A stretch of DNA of 64,000 nucleotides from JAEUJM01 sp044221555 (GCA_044221555.1 JBGAOY010000004.1:62001-126000), one strand, 5' to 3'. Shown: positions 6,675 to 15,134, numbered from the stretch's first letter. Program-made: numbers and translations. Notes: generated by a model from the sequence alone, not told the origin.

Positions 6675-9341
6675 ATGCGGGCCGTCGGAACGACGCGCTG
6701 GGTGGGGGTTGCAGTGCTCAGCGTGGCCGCCTGGGTGTCGGCGGCCGCGAGCGCCCCCGCGCCGGCCGCCCCGACGCCGACGGTCGCCGCGGTGGTCCAA
6801 CCGGGCGACCTGGTGGTGGCCGACCAGCAGGCCGGCGAGGTGCTCCGGGTGCCCGCGTCGGGCGAGCCCGAGGCGGTCCTGTCGGGCCTGGGCTCGGTCC
6901 GGGGGGTGCTGGTGCTGGCCGACGGGGCCGTGCTGGCCACCGACGGTGACGCCGGCACGATCGAGGCGACGGGGGGCCGGTACGGCGACGAACGGGTCGA
7001 GGTGGCCAGTGGGCTGGAGGCGCCCGAAGCACTCGCGGCGGCCGGCCCCGACCGCCTCTACGTGTCGTCGTTCAGCGCCGGCACGGTGAGCCGCGTCGAC
7101 CTGGCCACCGGTCGGGTGCAGACCCTGGCGGCCGGCCTCGACGGCCCGACCGCGGTGCTCGCCCTGCGGGCCCCCCGCAGCCCCACCCACGTGGCGGTGG
7201 CGGAGTGGTTCGGTGGCGCCGTGGCGCTCCTGCAGCGCAACGGCGACCGCTCGGGCACCCTGGCCGAGGATCTCGATCGGCCCGCGGGGTTGGCCATGGA
7301 CGGCGACGGCACGGTGTACGTCACCGACCGTGACGCCGGTGCGGTGGTGGCGATCGGGTCGTCCGGGCAGGTGCGCCGACTGGCCGACCTCGACGCGCCG
7401 GCAGGGATCGCCCTCGACCCCGCGCAGCCCGCGGCCGGGCAGTCGTTCGACCTGGTGGTGGCCACCGCCGACGGGATCGAGCGGGTCGACCCCGACACCG
7501 GCCGCGCCTCGAGGCTGGCCGACGTGCGCACCGGTGTGGGCGTGGTGGTGGCGCCCGACGAGTTCGTGGCCATCGCCGCCGGCATCGACGACTCCGTGGC
7601 CGAAGGTGCCGGCGGTCGCGTCGGCGGCGACGTGGTCGGGGCCGACACCGGGCTCGACATCGATCCGGTGATGGTGGGGCTGGTCGCACTGGCGGTGTTC
7701 CTGGCCGGTGTGGCCCTGGTGACCGGCGTGCAGCTGTGGCGAAGCCGCGACGAGCGGGAGGACGACGCCCCGGTCACCGGCACCCGCAGCGAGCGGCGGC
7801 GTGCCCGCCGCACCGATCGCGCGGTGCAGAAGGCCGAGCGCAAGACGGCCCGAGAGGTGCTGCGCGCCGAGAAGCGGGCCGCCAAGATGGCACCGTCGCA
7901 GGCCGAGCCGGCGCGTGGCGCCGAATCCGAGGTCGCCGGCGTGGCACCATCTCCGCCCATGGCCGCGGCGATGCCCTTGTTCTTGAGCGACATCAGCTCC
8001 GCCGACGCCGACGCCGACGGCGGCGCTGCCGGTGGCGCGTCGCCCGCCGACCGGGCCCCGGCCACGCAGACCAGGGCCGGGACCAGGCAGGAGAAGGCCC
8101 GGGCCAAAGCCGACGCCAAGCAGGCCAAGGCGGATGCGGCGGCGGCCGAGGCGGCGGCGGCGGACCGGGCCCGCGCCGACGCCAAGCAGGCGAAAGCGGA
8201 CGCCAAGGCGGCGAAGCGCCAGGCGAAGGCGGACGACAAGGCGGCCGAGGCGCAGGCCAGGGCCGACGCCAAGCAGGCGAAGGTCGACGCGAAGGCGGCC
8301 AAGGCGCAGGCCAGGGTGGATGCCAAGCAGGCGCAGGTCGAGGCCAAGCGGGCGAACGCAGGCACGGAGGGGACGATCCCCGCGGCCCCGTCGCCGGCGG
8401 CGGTGCCCGACGGACGTGGCGGCGTCGACGATGCCGTCGCGCTCGGGCCGGTCGGCGCCCCACCCGCTCACGAGGGCGCCGCCGCCGCGATCGCCGACGT
8501 CGCTCGGCCGGGTGAGGGAGCAGCCCCGCCGCTCGGGGCGCCGACCGAGAGCGATCCGCCCCACGATCCCGACGCGGTGGCGCAGCGGTTGGCGGCGGCA
8601 CAGGGACCCCCGCGGGCGCCGTCACCCGCCGATGCGGCCGCGCCCGGTACCGAGGCCGCCGACGAGCGGACGCCGCTGTTCGCATCGCCCCAACCGGCCC
8701 CGCAGACCCCCGGGCCGTTCCTCGAGTCGCTCTTCGCCACCCCAGCCGCGCCGGCGGCGGAGGACGAAGCACCCGGGCCCGCACCGGCGGCTGCGGTCAC
8801 CGCACCCCCACCCGACGCACCCCTTCCGGCCCCGCCGCCACCGGTGATCCCGCTGGTGCACCGCCGCCCGCCCCTCGAGCTGGCCGAGTCCACGTCGCTG
8901 GGCGACATCACCGATCTCGTCGCCAGGGACGTGCCCCCGCCCCACGGCCTGCTCGGGCGCCGGCGGGCCAGGCGCCGTCACCGGGCTGCGGAGCACCGCC
9001 ACCAGCAGCTGCGGGCGATCAACGCCCTCCTCGACGTACCGCTGCCGGCCGTGCCACCCCGCCCGACGCGAGCCGAACTGGCCGAGCGCGGTGTGTCGCC
9101 GGCCGCCTCGGTGGCCTCGCCCGACCTGCCGCCGGCGCCGCCGGCGCTCGAGGCGGGCGCGGTCGATGTCGGTGGCGACGCAGGCCTCGACGCCCCCGCC
9201 AGCGGCCCCGCCGGGGACGAGGGCGGTGGCGTCAGCGCCGAAGCGGACGCGCCGAACGTGGCCGTGCCGTGGCCGGACAGGACCGCGAACGGGACCACCG
9301 GGGGCCCGCAGCAACCCTGGCCCGCCGATCCTGCGGGCTGA
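6675..9341 (+). CDS. Membrane-anchored beta-propeller protein with Lys/Ala-rich cytoplasmic tail
   Basis: This 888-residue protein is not a family I can name. Residues 1-32 are a signal peptide. Residues about 40-310 contain repeated NHL/SMP-30-like strands (GDLVVADQQAGEVLRV, GDGTVYVTDRDAGAVVAI, FDLVVATADGIERVD), consistent with an extracellular propeller. Residues about 331-355 are a transmembrane helix (VMVGLVALAVFLAGVALV). The cytoplasmic part begins with basic residues. It then has a low-complexity Lys/Ala/Asp/Gln stretch (about 460-570) built on the heptad-like unit ADAKQAK, likely helical or coiled coil. A Pro/Ala-rich tail with a basic patch (RRRARRRHR) follows. It could relay an outside ligand or wall contact to the cytoplasm; that is inference. 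Its stop codon lies inside a 17-bp tandem repeat. Confidence 0.75.
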   Translation: MRAVGTTRWVGVAVLSVAAWVSAAASAPAPAAPTPTVAAVVQPGDLVVADQQAGEVLRVPASGEPEAVLSGLGSVRGVLVLADGAVLATDGDAGTIEATGGRYGDERVEVASGLEAPEALAAAGPDRLYVSSFSAGTVSRVDLATGRVQTLAAGLDGPTAVLALRAPRSPTHVAVAEWFGGAVALLQRNGDRSGTLAEDLDRPAGLAMDGDGTVYVTDRDAGAVVAIGSSGQVRRLADLDAPAGIALDPAQPAAGQSFDLVVATADGIERVDPDTGRASRLADVRTGVGVVVAPDEFVAIAAGIDDSVAEGAGGRVGGDVVGADTGLDIDPVMVGLVALAVFLAGVALVTGVQLWRSRDEREDDAPVTGTRSERRRARRTDRAVQKAERKTAREVLRAEKRAAKMAPSQAEPARGAESEVAGVAPSPPMAAAMPLFLSDISSADADADGGAAGGASPADRAPATQTRAGTRQEKARAKADAKQAKADAAAAEAAAADRARADAKQAKADAKAAKRQAKADDKAAEAQARADAKQAKVDAKAAKAQARVDAKQAQVEAKRANAGTEGTIPAAPSPAAVPDGRGGVDDAVALGPVGAPPAHEGAAAAIADVARPGEGAAPPLGAPTESDPPHDPDAVAQRLAAAQGPPRAPSPADAAAPGTEAADERTPLFASPQPAPQTPGPFLESLFATPAAPAAEDEAPGPAPAAAVTAPPPDAPLPAPPPPVIPLVHRRPPLELAESTSLGDITDLVARDVPPPHGLLGRRRARRRHRAAEHRHQQLRAINALLDVPLPAVPPRPTRAELAERGVSPAASVASPDLPPAPPALEAGAVDVGGDAGLDAPASGPAGDEGGGVSAEADAPNVAVPWPDRTANGTTGGPQQPWPADPAG

Positions 9342-9362
9342 CGCCTCCTGCGGGCTCACGCC
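9329..9362 (+). repeat. 17-bp tandem repeat spanning a stop codon
   Basis: TCCTGCGGGCTGACGCC (9329-9345) is followed directly by a copy with one change (9346-9362). The first copy contains the TGA (9339-9341) of the propeller protein gene. Confidence 0.85.
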
Positions 9363-9426
9363 ACCTCCCGTCGGCGCCCACCGGCACCACGCGGGCGCCC
9401 GGTCGTCCCGCACCTAGTCTCGGACC

Positions 9427-9573
9427 ATGGCGAACGACACAGCCCACCCGCGCCGTGCCGCACGGCCGTTGCCGGCCCCGATCGGCGAGCGCGTCCCGTG
9501 GCGTGTCGCCGACCGGCAGGTGCTCGCCGCCGCCCGTCACGGTCGACCCAGGCTCGTGGGAGGCGCTCGCTGA
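9427..9573 (+). CDS. Small basic protein (48 aa) coupled to the thioesterase gene
   Basis: An ATG at 9427 opens a 48-residue frame (MANDTAHPRRAARPLPAPIG, then RVPWRVADRQ, ending LVGGAR). Its TGA (9571-9573) overlaps the ATG of the next gene (9573) in a TGATG arrangement typical of translational coupling. Third positions are almost all G or C. No homology is recognised, and there is no clear Shine-Dalgarno sequence. It could be a real small protein or a translated leader that sets the level of the thioesterase. Confidence 0.45.
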   Translation: MANDTAHPRRAARPLPAPIGERVPWRVADRQVLAAARHGRPRLVGGAR

Positions 9574-10379
9574 TGGATGCGGCCGCGTGGCTGGGGCTCG
9601 AGCCCACCGACGATCCCCTGCGCTGGCGGGTGCCGGTCACCCCCGGCATCTCGACCATGGGCGACTTCCTGTTCGGCGGCTGCGCCCTGGGCGCCACCAT
9701 CGGCGCCATGGAGGGGGCCACGGGCCGGCCCATCATCTGGGCCACGGGCCAGTACCTCTCGTATGCACGGCCGCCCTCGGTGCTCGACATCGAGGTCACC
9801 GTTCCCCAGTCAGGTCGTCAGACCACCCAGGCCCGGGCCGTGGGCCGCGTGGGCGACACCGAGATCCTCACCGTCAACGCCGCTCTCGGCCGGCGTCCCC
9901 TGGACCTGTCCGGCCAGTGGGCGGAGCGTCCCGACGTGGCCCCGCCCGACGACTGCCCCGTCCGCGTCCACCGGGTGGAGCAGCAGAACTCGCTGATGAC
10001 CCGCCTCGACCAGCGCCTGGCCTCCGGGCGCGAGATGGAGGATCTCGACGGCACGCCGTCGCCTGACGGGCGCAGCGCCCTCTGGGTGCGCATGCCCGAA
10101 CTGCTGGAGATGTCGGGCGCGGCCCTGGCGATCCTGGGCGACTACGTGCCGTTCGGCATCGGCCAGGCCCTCGGCCAGCGGGCGGGCGGCAACAGCCTCG
10201 ACAACACCCTGCGGGTCGAGCGGCTGGTGCCCACCGAATGGGTGCTGCTCGACATCCGGGTCCACGCCGTGGCCAACGGGTACGGCCACGGCCTCGTGCA
10301 CCTCTGGGCCGAGGACGGCACCCTGCTCGCCACCGCGAGCCAGTCCACCATCGTGCGCTTCTGGGAGGAGCCCAAGTGA
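9573..10379 (+). CDS. Thioesterase family protein, double hotdog (TesB/acyl-CoA thioesterase-like)
   Basis: The chosen ATG at 9573 has GGGAGG about 9 nt upstream and gives 268 residues, about the length of double-hotdog thioesterases. The N-terminal half contains DFLFGGCALGATIGAMEGAT and GQYLSYARPPSVLDIEV. The C-terminal half contains NSLDNTLRVERLVPTEWVLL and ends with GLVHLWAEDGTLLATASQST. These are the two hotdog repeats, in which the helix of each packs against the other sheet. Such enzymes hydrolyse acyl-CoA or act as acyl-CoA-binding partners; the substrate is unknown. The last 4 bases overlap the LLM oxidoreductase start (GTGA), so the two proteins are probably made in step and may act in one catabolic route. 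Confidence 0.8.
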   Translation: MDAAAWLGLEPTDDPLRWRVPVTPGISTMGDFLFGGCALGATIGAMEGATGRPIIWATGQYLSYARPPSVLDIEVTVPQSGRQTTQARAVGRVGDTEILTVNAALGRRPLDLSGQWAERPDVAPPDDCPVRVHRVEQQNSLMTRLDQRLASGREMEDLDGTPSPDGRSALWVRMPELLEMSGAALAILGDYVPFGIGQALGQRAGGNSLDNTLRVERLVPTEWVLLDIRVHAVANGYGHGLVHLWAEDGTLLATASQSTIVRFWEEPK

Positions 10380-11341
10380 CCGAGGCCCGCTACGGGATGA
10401 CCATCCCCTTCGACGACGTGCCCCTGCACGCCCAGGCCGACTGGGTCCGCGAGCTCGCCGACCTCGGCTACACCGACGTGTGGTCGAGCGAGGCCAACGG
10501 CGCCGACGCCTTCACCCCGTTGGCGCTGGCCTCGGTGTGGGCGCCGTCGCTGCGGCTCGGCACGGCCATCGTGCCCGCCTTCACCCGCGGCCCCGCCTGC
10601 CTGGCCCAGTCCGTGGGCTCGCTGGCCCAGGCCGCACCCGGGCGGCTCGCCTTCGGCATCGGCACCTCCTCGAACGTCATCGTCGAGGGCTGGAACGGCA
10701 TCCCCTTCGAACAGCCCTACGAGCGCACCCGCGACATGGTGCGCTTCCTGCGGGCCGCGCTGACGGGCGAGAAGGTCACCGAGCAGTACGACACCTTCTC
10801 GGTGCGCAGCTTCAAGCTCGGCGTCGTCCCCGAGCAGCCCGTGCCGATCCTCGTCGCCGCGCTGCGCCCGGGCATGCTGCGCCTGGCCGGGCGCGAGGGC
10901 GACGGCGCCATCATCAACTGGCTCTCGGCCGACGATGTGGCCACGGTGAAGCCCCACGTCGACGCCGGCGGGCCCGGCAAGGAGATCGTGGCCCGCATCT
11001 TCGTGGCGGTGTCGGACGACGTCGACCAGGTGCGGGCCATGGGCCGGTTCGCCATCGCCGCCTACCTCAACGTTCCCGTCTACGCCGCGTTCCACGAGTG
11101 GCTGGGCCGCGGCGAGCAGCTCCAGCCCATGTGGGACCTCTGGCAGGCGGGTGACCGCAAGGCCGCGCTGGCGGCCATCCCCGACTCCGTGGTCGACGAG
11201 CTCATCGTCCACGGGCCCGCCGAGGCCTGCCGCGAGCACATCCAGCGCTACGTCGACAACGGCGTCACCACGCCGGCGCTGGCCCTGCTGCCCTTCGGCA
11301 CCGACCCCCAGACCGCCTACCGCGCGCTGGCGCCCGCCTGA
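10376..11341 (+). CDS. LLM class F420-dependent oxidoreductase
   Basis: GTG at 10376 overlaps the preceding stop (GTGA) and has GGGAGGAG just upstream. The 321-residue product shows the luciferase-like TIM-barrel pattern: YTDVWSSEANGADAFTPLAL, then LRLGTAIVPAFTRGPACLAQ, then GRLAFGIGTSSNVIVEGWNG. It continues with VPILVAALRPGMLRLAGREGDGAI, written here as part of the phosphate-binding region. Actinobacterial members use reduced F420 (sometimes FMN) to reduce or oxidise diverse substrates. No substrate is predictable. The second and third LLM proteins in the window (20277-21269, 48421-49458) are distant paralogs. It ends before a 571-bp convergent gap. Confidence 0.9.
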   Translation: MTEARYGMTIPFDDVPLHAQADWVRELADLGYTDVWSSEANGADAFTPLALASVWAPSLRLGTAIVPAFTRGPACLAQSVGSLAQAAPGRLAFGIGTSSNVIVEGWNGIPFEQPYERTRDMVRFLRAALTGEKVTEQYDTFSVRSFKLGVVPEQPVPILVAALRPGMLRLAGREGDGAIINWLSADDVATVKPHVDAGGPGKEIVARIFVAVSDDVDQVRAMGRFAIAAYLNVPVYAAFHEWLGRGEQLQPMWDLWQAGDRKAALAAIPDSVVDELIVHGPAEACREHIQRYVDNGVTTPALALLPFGTDPQTAYRALAPA

Positions 11342-11912
11342 GAGCCCCCTTTCCCCACGCCGCCCTTCGTTCGTGCGGCGGCGGCCGGGGCGCCCCTGAC
11401 CGCCTTCCTCACGCGGCGCGTCGATCGGGCGTCGGCGGGACTCGAGATCGGCTCGCGTCGCAAGAAGAGGCGCGGGGAAGGGGGGCGCTGAGCAGGCGCT
11501 CGGCCGGAGCGCCGTCATGAAGCCGATTCCTCTGGCCCGCCGGCGTTGCCTCCCGGTGCGCGTCGTCGATCCGCCGACGGTGCCCGGGGGACTCGCGTCG
11601 GTCGAAAAGCCGCGAGAAAGGGGCGCAGGGCAGGTGCTTGAGCGGCGCTCGGTTTGCGCGTGGCCGGACGCGGGCGGATCTCACGCAGCGTGATCGCTCA
11701 GGAGTCCGCCTGGATTTCATTGGCCGTTTGACGTCGCATAGCGATGTCAAACGGCCAAAGAATCAGATGGGATGGGAGCCAGCCAGCGGAATGGCGTCAA
11801 CGGCGCTGTTCCTTGCCACGCTGCGTGGCGGCCGACGTCGGCGCCGACGTGCGGGCCACCCCCGCCCCCGCTCTTCGCGTCTTTTGTCTTTTGCCCGGCG
11901 GCGCGCGAGCGA
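11342..11912. other. 571-bp convergent intergenic region
   Basis: No gene is supported between the convergent stops of the LLM and carotenoid oxygenase genes; frames present lack start sites, motifs and codon bias. The region holds a strong hairpin (11720-11758). It also has two diverged ~95-bp stretches that share blocks such as GACTCG, GCGTCG and GGGGCGC (about 11416-11512 and 11556-11650), which may be an old direct repeat. It is a little richer in A and T than its surroundings. Confidence 0.6.
11720..11758. terminator. Strong hairpin between convergent genes
   Basis: TTGGCCGTTTGACGTCGC (11720-11737) pairs with 11741-11758 with a single mismatch; the loop is 3 nt (ATA). Its position between convergent stops suggests a bidirectional terminator or decay block. 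There is no T-tract, so it is not a classical intrinsic terminator. Confidence 0.55.
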
Positions 11913-13310
11913 TCAGTCGGCCATCCAGTTGCCGTGGGGGCCGAAGGGGACCCGGCGGGGGAGGTGGACCCGGGCCACGGGTTCGGCGGCCAGGTCGCGG
12001 GCGTCGAGGATGACGAACTCCGAGGTGTCGGCCTCGGCGTCGTAGACGAAGTTGAGCAGCCAGCCGTCGTCCTCGGCGGTGCCGTCGGGGTCGGGCGCGA
12101 AGACCGCCTCCCCGCAGACGTGATGGCTGCCGTAGCGGTGCACGCACGACGTGCCCGCCTCGAGGTCGTACTTCACCACGCCGTCGAAGCGGGCACCGGT
12201 CTCGGTGAGCGCGCCGGCGTGGGCGACGTAGCCGTAGCGGTTGGGCCGGCCGGCGCGGTGGTCGTTGATGCGGGGGAAGTCGCCCGAGCGGTCGTCGAGG
12301 GCCTCCTCGCTCACCGTGCCCGTGGCCAGGTCGAGGCGCCAGCGGTGCAGGTGGGGGAAGTCCCGGGCCTCGGGGGCGCGCTCCTCGCCGAAGCCCACGA
12401 CGAGGTCGTCGGCCCGGCACCCGTCGACCACCACGGCGTCACCGTCGTCCCAGCCGTTCAGGAAGTGGAAGACGTAGAAGGGGTCGAGCTCGAACCAGCG
12501 CACGTCGGCGTTGCCGCCGTCACGCGGCAGCACCCCGATGCGGGCGCCGTGCTCGGGCGCCCAGCGCACGATGGGGCCGCCGTCGAGCATCCCCTCGACG
12601 TCGAGCAGCGCCGGCAGGTCGAAGAACACGGCGTGGCGCTCGGTGACCACGAAGTCGTGCATCATCACCGGGTTCGGCAGCTCGATGGGCTCGCTCCGGC
12701 TGAGGGCCCCGGCGGCGTCGAGCTCGTAGTAGTGCAGGTACGGGGCGAAGCCGTTGGCCCCGAAGAAGCACAGCGCCCCGGTGTCGGGGTCGGGCTTGGG
12801 GTGGGCGGTCATGGGGCCGACCAGGGCGCCGTCGAGGTCGGTCTCGCCGACGGTGGTGAGGTCGGCATCGAGCTCCGTGGGCTGACCGGCCTCCCACAGG
12901 GCGAACAGGCGGCCGGCATGGCGGATGATGTTGGTGTTGGCCAGGTTCTTCACCACGCCGACCTCGGCGGCGAGGTCGGCGTCGGGCAGCACGAACTCGG
13001 CCATGCCCCCGAAGAGGCTGCGGCCCGCCCGCCGCTCGGCCTGGAGCCCCTTGGTCTGCACCCACCGGTTCCGGTAGGTGGCGGTCCCGCCCTCGAGGCG
13101 GACGCCGTGGATCATGCCGTCGCCGTCGAACCAGTGGTAGCTCGGGCGGGGGGGCACCGCGGGGTTGAAGCCGTTGCGCAGGTAGTCGCCCGTGAGAGCG
13201 GCCGGGATCTCGCCGGTGACGGGCAGCGTCCCGGTGGTCAGCTCGTCGTCGACCGGGGCGAAGTTGCCCTGCAGCCATGGGTTGACAGTGGGTTCGGCAT
13301 CGACCGACAT
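11913..13310 (-). CDS. Carotenoid cleavage oxygenase (RPE65/CCD family)
   Basis: The start is ATG at 13310, with GAGGAG 4 nt upstream, giving 465 residues. The four histidines that hold the Fe(II) in this seven-bladed propeller family are all in recognisable contexts: AHPKPDP (His170), MHDFVVT (His218), FHFLNGWDD (His282) and C-terminal PFGPHGNW (His459). The LRNGFNPAVPP segment near residue 45 and YHWFDGDGMIHGV near 60 are also typical. Family members split double bonds of carotenoids, apocarotenoids or stilbenes with O2. The actual substrate is unknown, and no carotenoid synthesis genes are in the window. The next upstream gene on this strand (13447-14433) resembles CrtC/AttH lipocalin-like proteins. 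A 48-bp palindromic element lies between them. Confidence 0.93.
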   Translation of the reverse strand: MSVDAEPTVNPWLQGNFAPVDDELTTGTLPVTGEIPAALTGDYLRNGFNPAVPPRPSYHWFDGDGMIHGVRLEGGTATYRNRWVQTKGLQAERRAGRSLFGGMAEFVLPDADLAAEVGVVKNLANTNIIRHAGRLFALWEAGQPTELDADLTTVGETDLDGALVGPMTAHPKPDPDTGALCFFGANGFAPYLHYYELDAAGALSRSEPIELPNPVMMHDFVVTERHAVFFDLPALLDVEGMLDGGPIVRWAPEHGARIGVLPRDGGNADVRWFELDPFYVFHFLNGWDDGDAVVVDGCRADDLVVGFGEERAPEARDFPHLHRWRLDLATGTVSEEALDDRSGDFPRINDHRAGRPNRYGYVAHAGALTETGARFDGVVKYDLEAGTSCVHRYGSHHVCGEAVFAPDPDGTAEDDGWLLNFVYDAEADTSEFVILDARDLAAEPVARVHLPRRVPFGPHGNWMAD

Positions 13311-13372
13311 TGGGCTCCTCGGGGCGGTGAACACCGTTTACCCTACTGGATCGATCGACGTGACCCGCGGGG

Positions 13373-13420
13373 AACTGGCGCCCGATCTGGCGGTCCCGAC
13401 CACCGAATCGGGCGCCAGTT
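13373..13420. repeat. 48-bp palindromic element, copy 1
   Basis: Terminal arms AACTGGCGCCCGAT and ATCGGGCGCCAGTT are perfect inverted copies. The element is 48 bp, lies 26 bp beyond the stop of the CrtC/AttH-like gene, and is related in both arms and core to the copies at 35695-35742, 35757-35804 and 44171-44218. Confidence 0.85.
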
Positions 13421-13446
13421 CACGGTTGTGGATGGCGGTTCGTTGC

Positions 13447-14433
13447 CTATTCGTCGATGCCGACCGGCTGGTCGTCGATGATCTGGTCGAGGTACTCGGA
13501 CAGTCCGAAGCCCGTGGGCCGACCCTCGACCTGCCACTCCGTGAGGCCCTCGGAGATGCGGGTGACCCGGCCGTCGCGGCGGTTGCGCAGCGGGATGAGG
13601 TTCAGCACCGTGCCGTCGATGCGCCACTCCCGCTCGCCCGAGCGGAGCAGGGCGTGGATGCGCTGGTGGTAGTGGTCGTCGCCCTCCCACTCGGTGCTGA
13701 TCTCGCTGTGGTCGCACAGGTGCAGCTCGCCGTCCTCCCACACGAACCCGCCGCGGGTGCCGTCGCGGTCCTGGCGGGCGATGCGCGACGCCATGAAGCC
13801 GAAGTCCGGGCCGTGGTTGCCGGTGAGCCACCGGTAGTACCAGGGCGCCTGCCAGGTGCGCGGCCCCCACGAGTGGTCCCGCAGGCCGAAGCCGTCCACC
13901 TCCCAGGAGAGCTCGCCGACGGTGATGGTGCCCGTGGCGCGGACGAGCTGCTCGTAGTGGCCCTTGGCGAACTCCTCGCCGGGACGCTCGTGGGGCTGGT
14001 CGGGCTCGCCGCCGACCATGTCGCTCACGCGGGTGTAGGTGAGGTCGGCCGTGGCCCGCTCGTAGGGGTTCTCGGTGAACGCGACCCGGGGGTCGGCCAT
14101 GGCCAAGGGGTCGTCGAGCATGACGACCTTGCCCTCGTAGCGCACGGTGAGCTCCTCGAAGGGCGTGACCACGTCGAAGCGCATGCCCGCCGCGTCGAAG
14201 GCCTCGTTGCTGTGCACCTCCGGCCGCTGGAACATGAAGCCCACCCGCCCGTCGGGCAGGTAGAGGCACACCGTCATCTCCCCCCGGCCCTCGTTGGCCC
14301 GGTTGGCCAGGCGGAAGAACCCGCCGAGGTCGTGGGCGGGGTCGTCGAGGTTGAAGTACATCGACTCGTTGAAGGTCTCTTCCGGACCCAACTCGTGCAG
14401 GTACTCGTCCTGTGGTTCGAGGCGCACTCCCAT
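13447..14433 (-). CDS. CrtC/AttH-like lipocalin-fold protein (DUF7064-type)
   Basis: ATG at 14433 gives 328 residues (MGVRLEPQDEYLHELGPEET). The C-terminal half carries DGFGLRDHSWGPRTW (about residues 195-210), followed by WYYRWLTGNHGPDFGFMAS. This is the signature of hydroxyneurosporene-synthase/AttH-like proteins with two lipocalin-like barrels. Some relatives hydrate carotenoids or retain terpenoids, but most are uncharacterised. Placement beside a carotenoid oxygenase makes a role with isoprenoid substrates plausible; this is inference. Its start is only 23 bp from the divergent MOSC gene, so the two promoters overlap. A 48-bp palindrome follows the stop. Confidence 0.7.
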   Translation of the reverse strand: MGVRLEPQDEYLHELGPEETFNESMYFNLDDPAHDLGGFFRLANRANEGRGEMTVCLYLPDGRVGFMFQRPEVHSNEAFDAAGMRFDVVTPFEELTVRYEGKVVMLDDPLAMADPRVAFTENPYERATADLTYTRVSDMVGGEPDQPHERPGEEFAKGHYEQLVRATGTITVGELSWEVDGFGLRDHSWGPRTWQAPWYYRWLTGNHGPDFGFMASRIARQDRDGTRGGFVWEDGELHLCDHSEISTEWEGDDHYHQRIHALLRSGEREWRIDGTVLNLIPLRNRRDGRVTRISEGLTEWQVEGRPTGFGLSEYLDQIIDDQPVGIDE

Positions 14434-14456
14434 GGCCGCGACCCTACGGTGTGGCC

Positions 14457-15107
14457 ATGGACGATGTGACCGAAGGCGGGCGGCCACGCCTCCTGGCGGT
14501 GAACGTGGGGCGCCCTCGCCTGCTCCGGGCGCCCGGTGGCCGCACCGAGCCGAGCGCCATCGCCAAGGGCCCGGTGGCGGGGCGCGTGGCCGTGCGGGGC
14601 GTCAACCTCGACGGCGACGACCAGGCCGATCGGTCGGTGCACGGCGGGCCCGACAAGGCGGTCTACAGCTACGCCTCGGAGGACTACGCCTGGTGGGAGG
14701 CCGAGCTCGGCCGCCCACTGGCCTGGGGGACGTTCGGGGAGAACCTCACCACGGAGGGCGTCGACGTCTCGGGGGCGGTGATCGGCGAGCAGTGGCGCGT
14801 GGGGTCGACCCGGCTCCAGGTGTCCGAGCCCCGCCAGCCCTGCTGGAAGCTGACGGCCACGATGGGCGAGCCGAGGTTCCAGCAGCGCTACAACCGCGCC
14901 GCCCGCTTCGGCGCCTACCTGCGCATCCTCGTCGACGGCGACCTCGGCACCGGCGACACCATCGAGGTGGTGGACCGGCCCGACCACGGTGTGACCATCC
15001 GCGACGTCGGGGTCATCGCCACCGCCGAGCGCGAGCGGGTGGCCGAGCTGCTCGACGTCCCCCAGCTCGCGCCGAGGTGGCACGAGTGGGCGCGGGCGCA
15101 GGCCTGA
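14457..15107 (+). CDS. MOSC domain protein (YiiM-like)
   Basis: ATG at 14457 gives 216 residues; a GTG at 14451 is possible. Diagnostic parts are VHGGPDKAVYSYASEDYAWW, FGENLTTEGVDV and SEPRQPCWKL with the conserved MOSC cysteine. MOSC domains bind the molybdenum cofactor at this Cys or deliver sulfur from it. YiiM-type proteins reduce N-hydroxylated bases and similar compounds using Moco. The C-terminal ~40 residues form a helical extension like that of YiiM. The gene is divergent from the CrtC/AttH-like gene. A second, shorter MOSC protein is at 52361-52915. Confidence 0.88.
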   Translation: MDDVTEGGRPRLLAVNVGRPRLLRAPGGRTEPSAIAKGPVAGRVAVRGVNLDGDDQADRSVHGGPDKAVYSYASEDYAWWEAELGRPLAWGTFGENLTTEGVDVSGAVIGEQWRVGSTRLQVSEPRQPCWKLTATMGEPRFQQRYNRAARFGAYLRILVDGDLGTGDTIEVVDRPDHGVTIRDVGVIATAERERVAELLDVPQLAPRWHEWARAQA

Positions 15108-15134
15108 GCGGCGGTTCGCCGCCGCCGGCTCGCG

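Noticed and set aside
11409..11750. Minus-strand frame of 113 codons in the convergent gap
   Set aside because: Basic, Arg/Pro-rich composition typical of out-of-frame GC-rich DNA; it crosses the strong hairpin and has no ribosome site.
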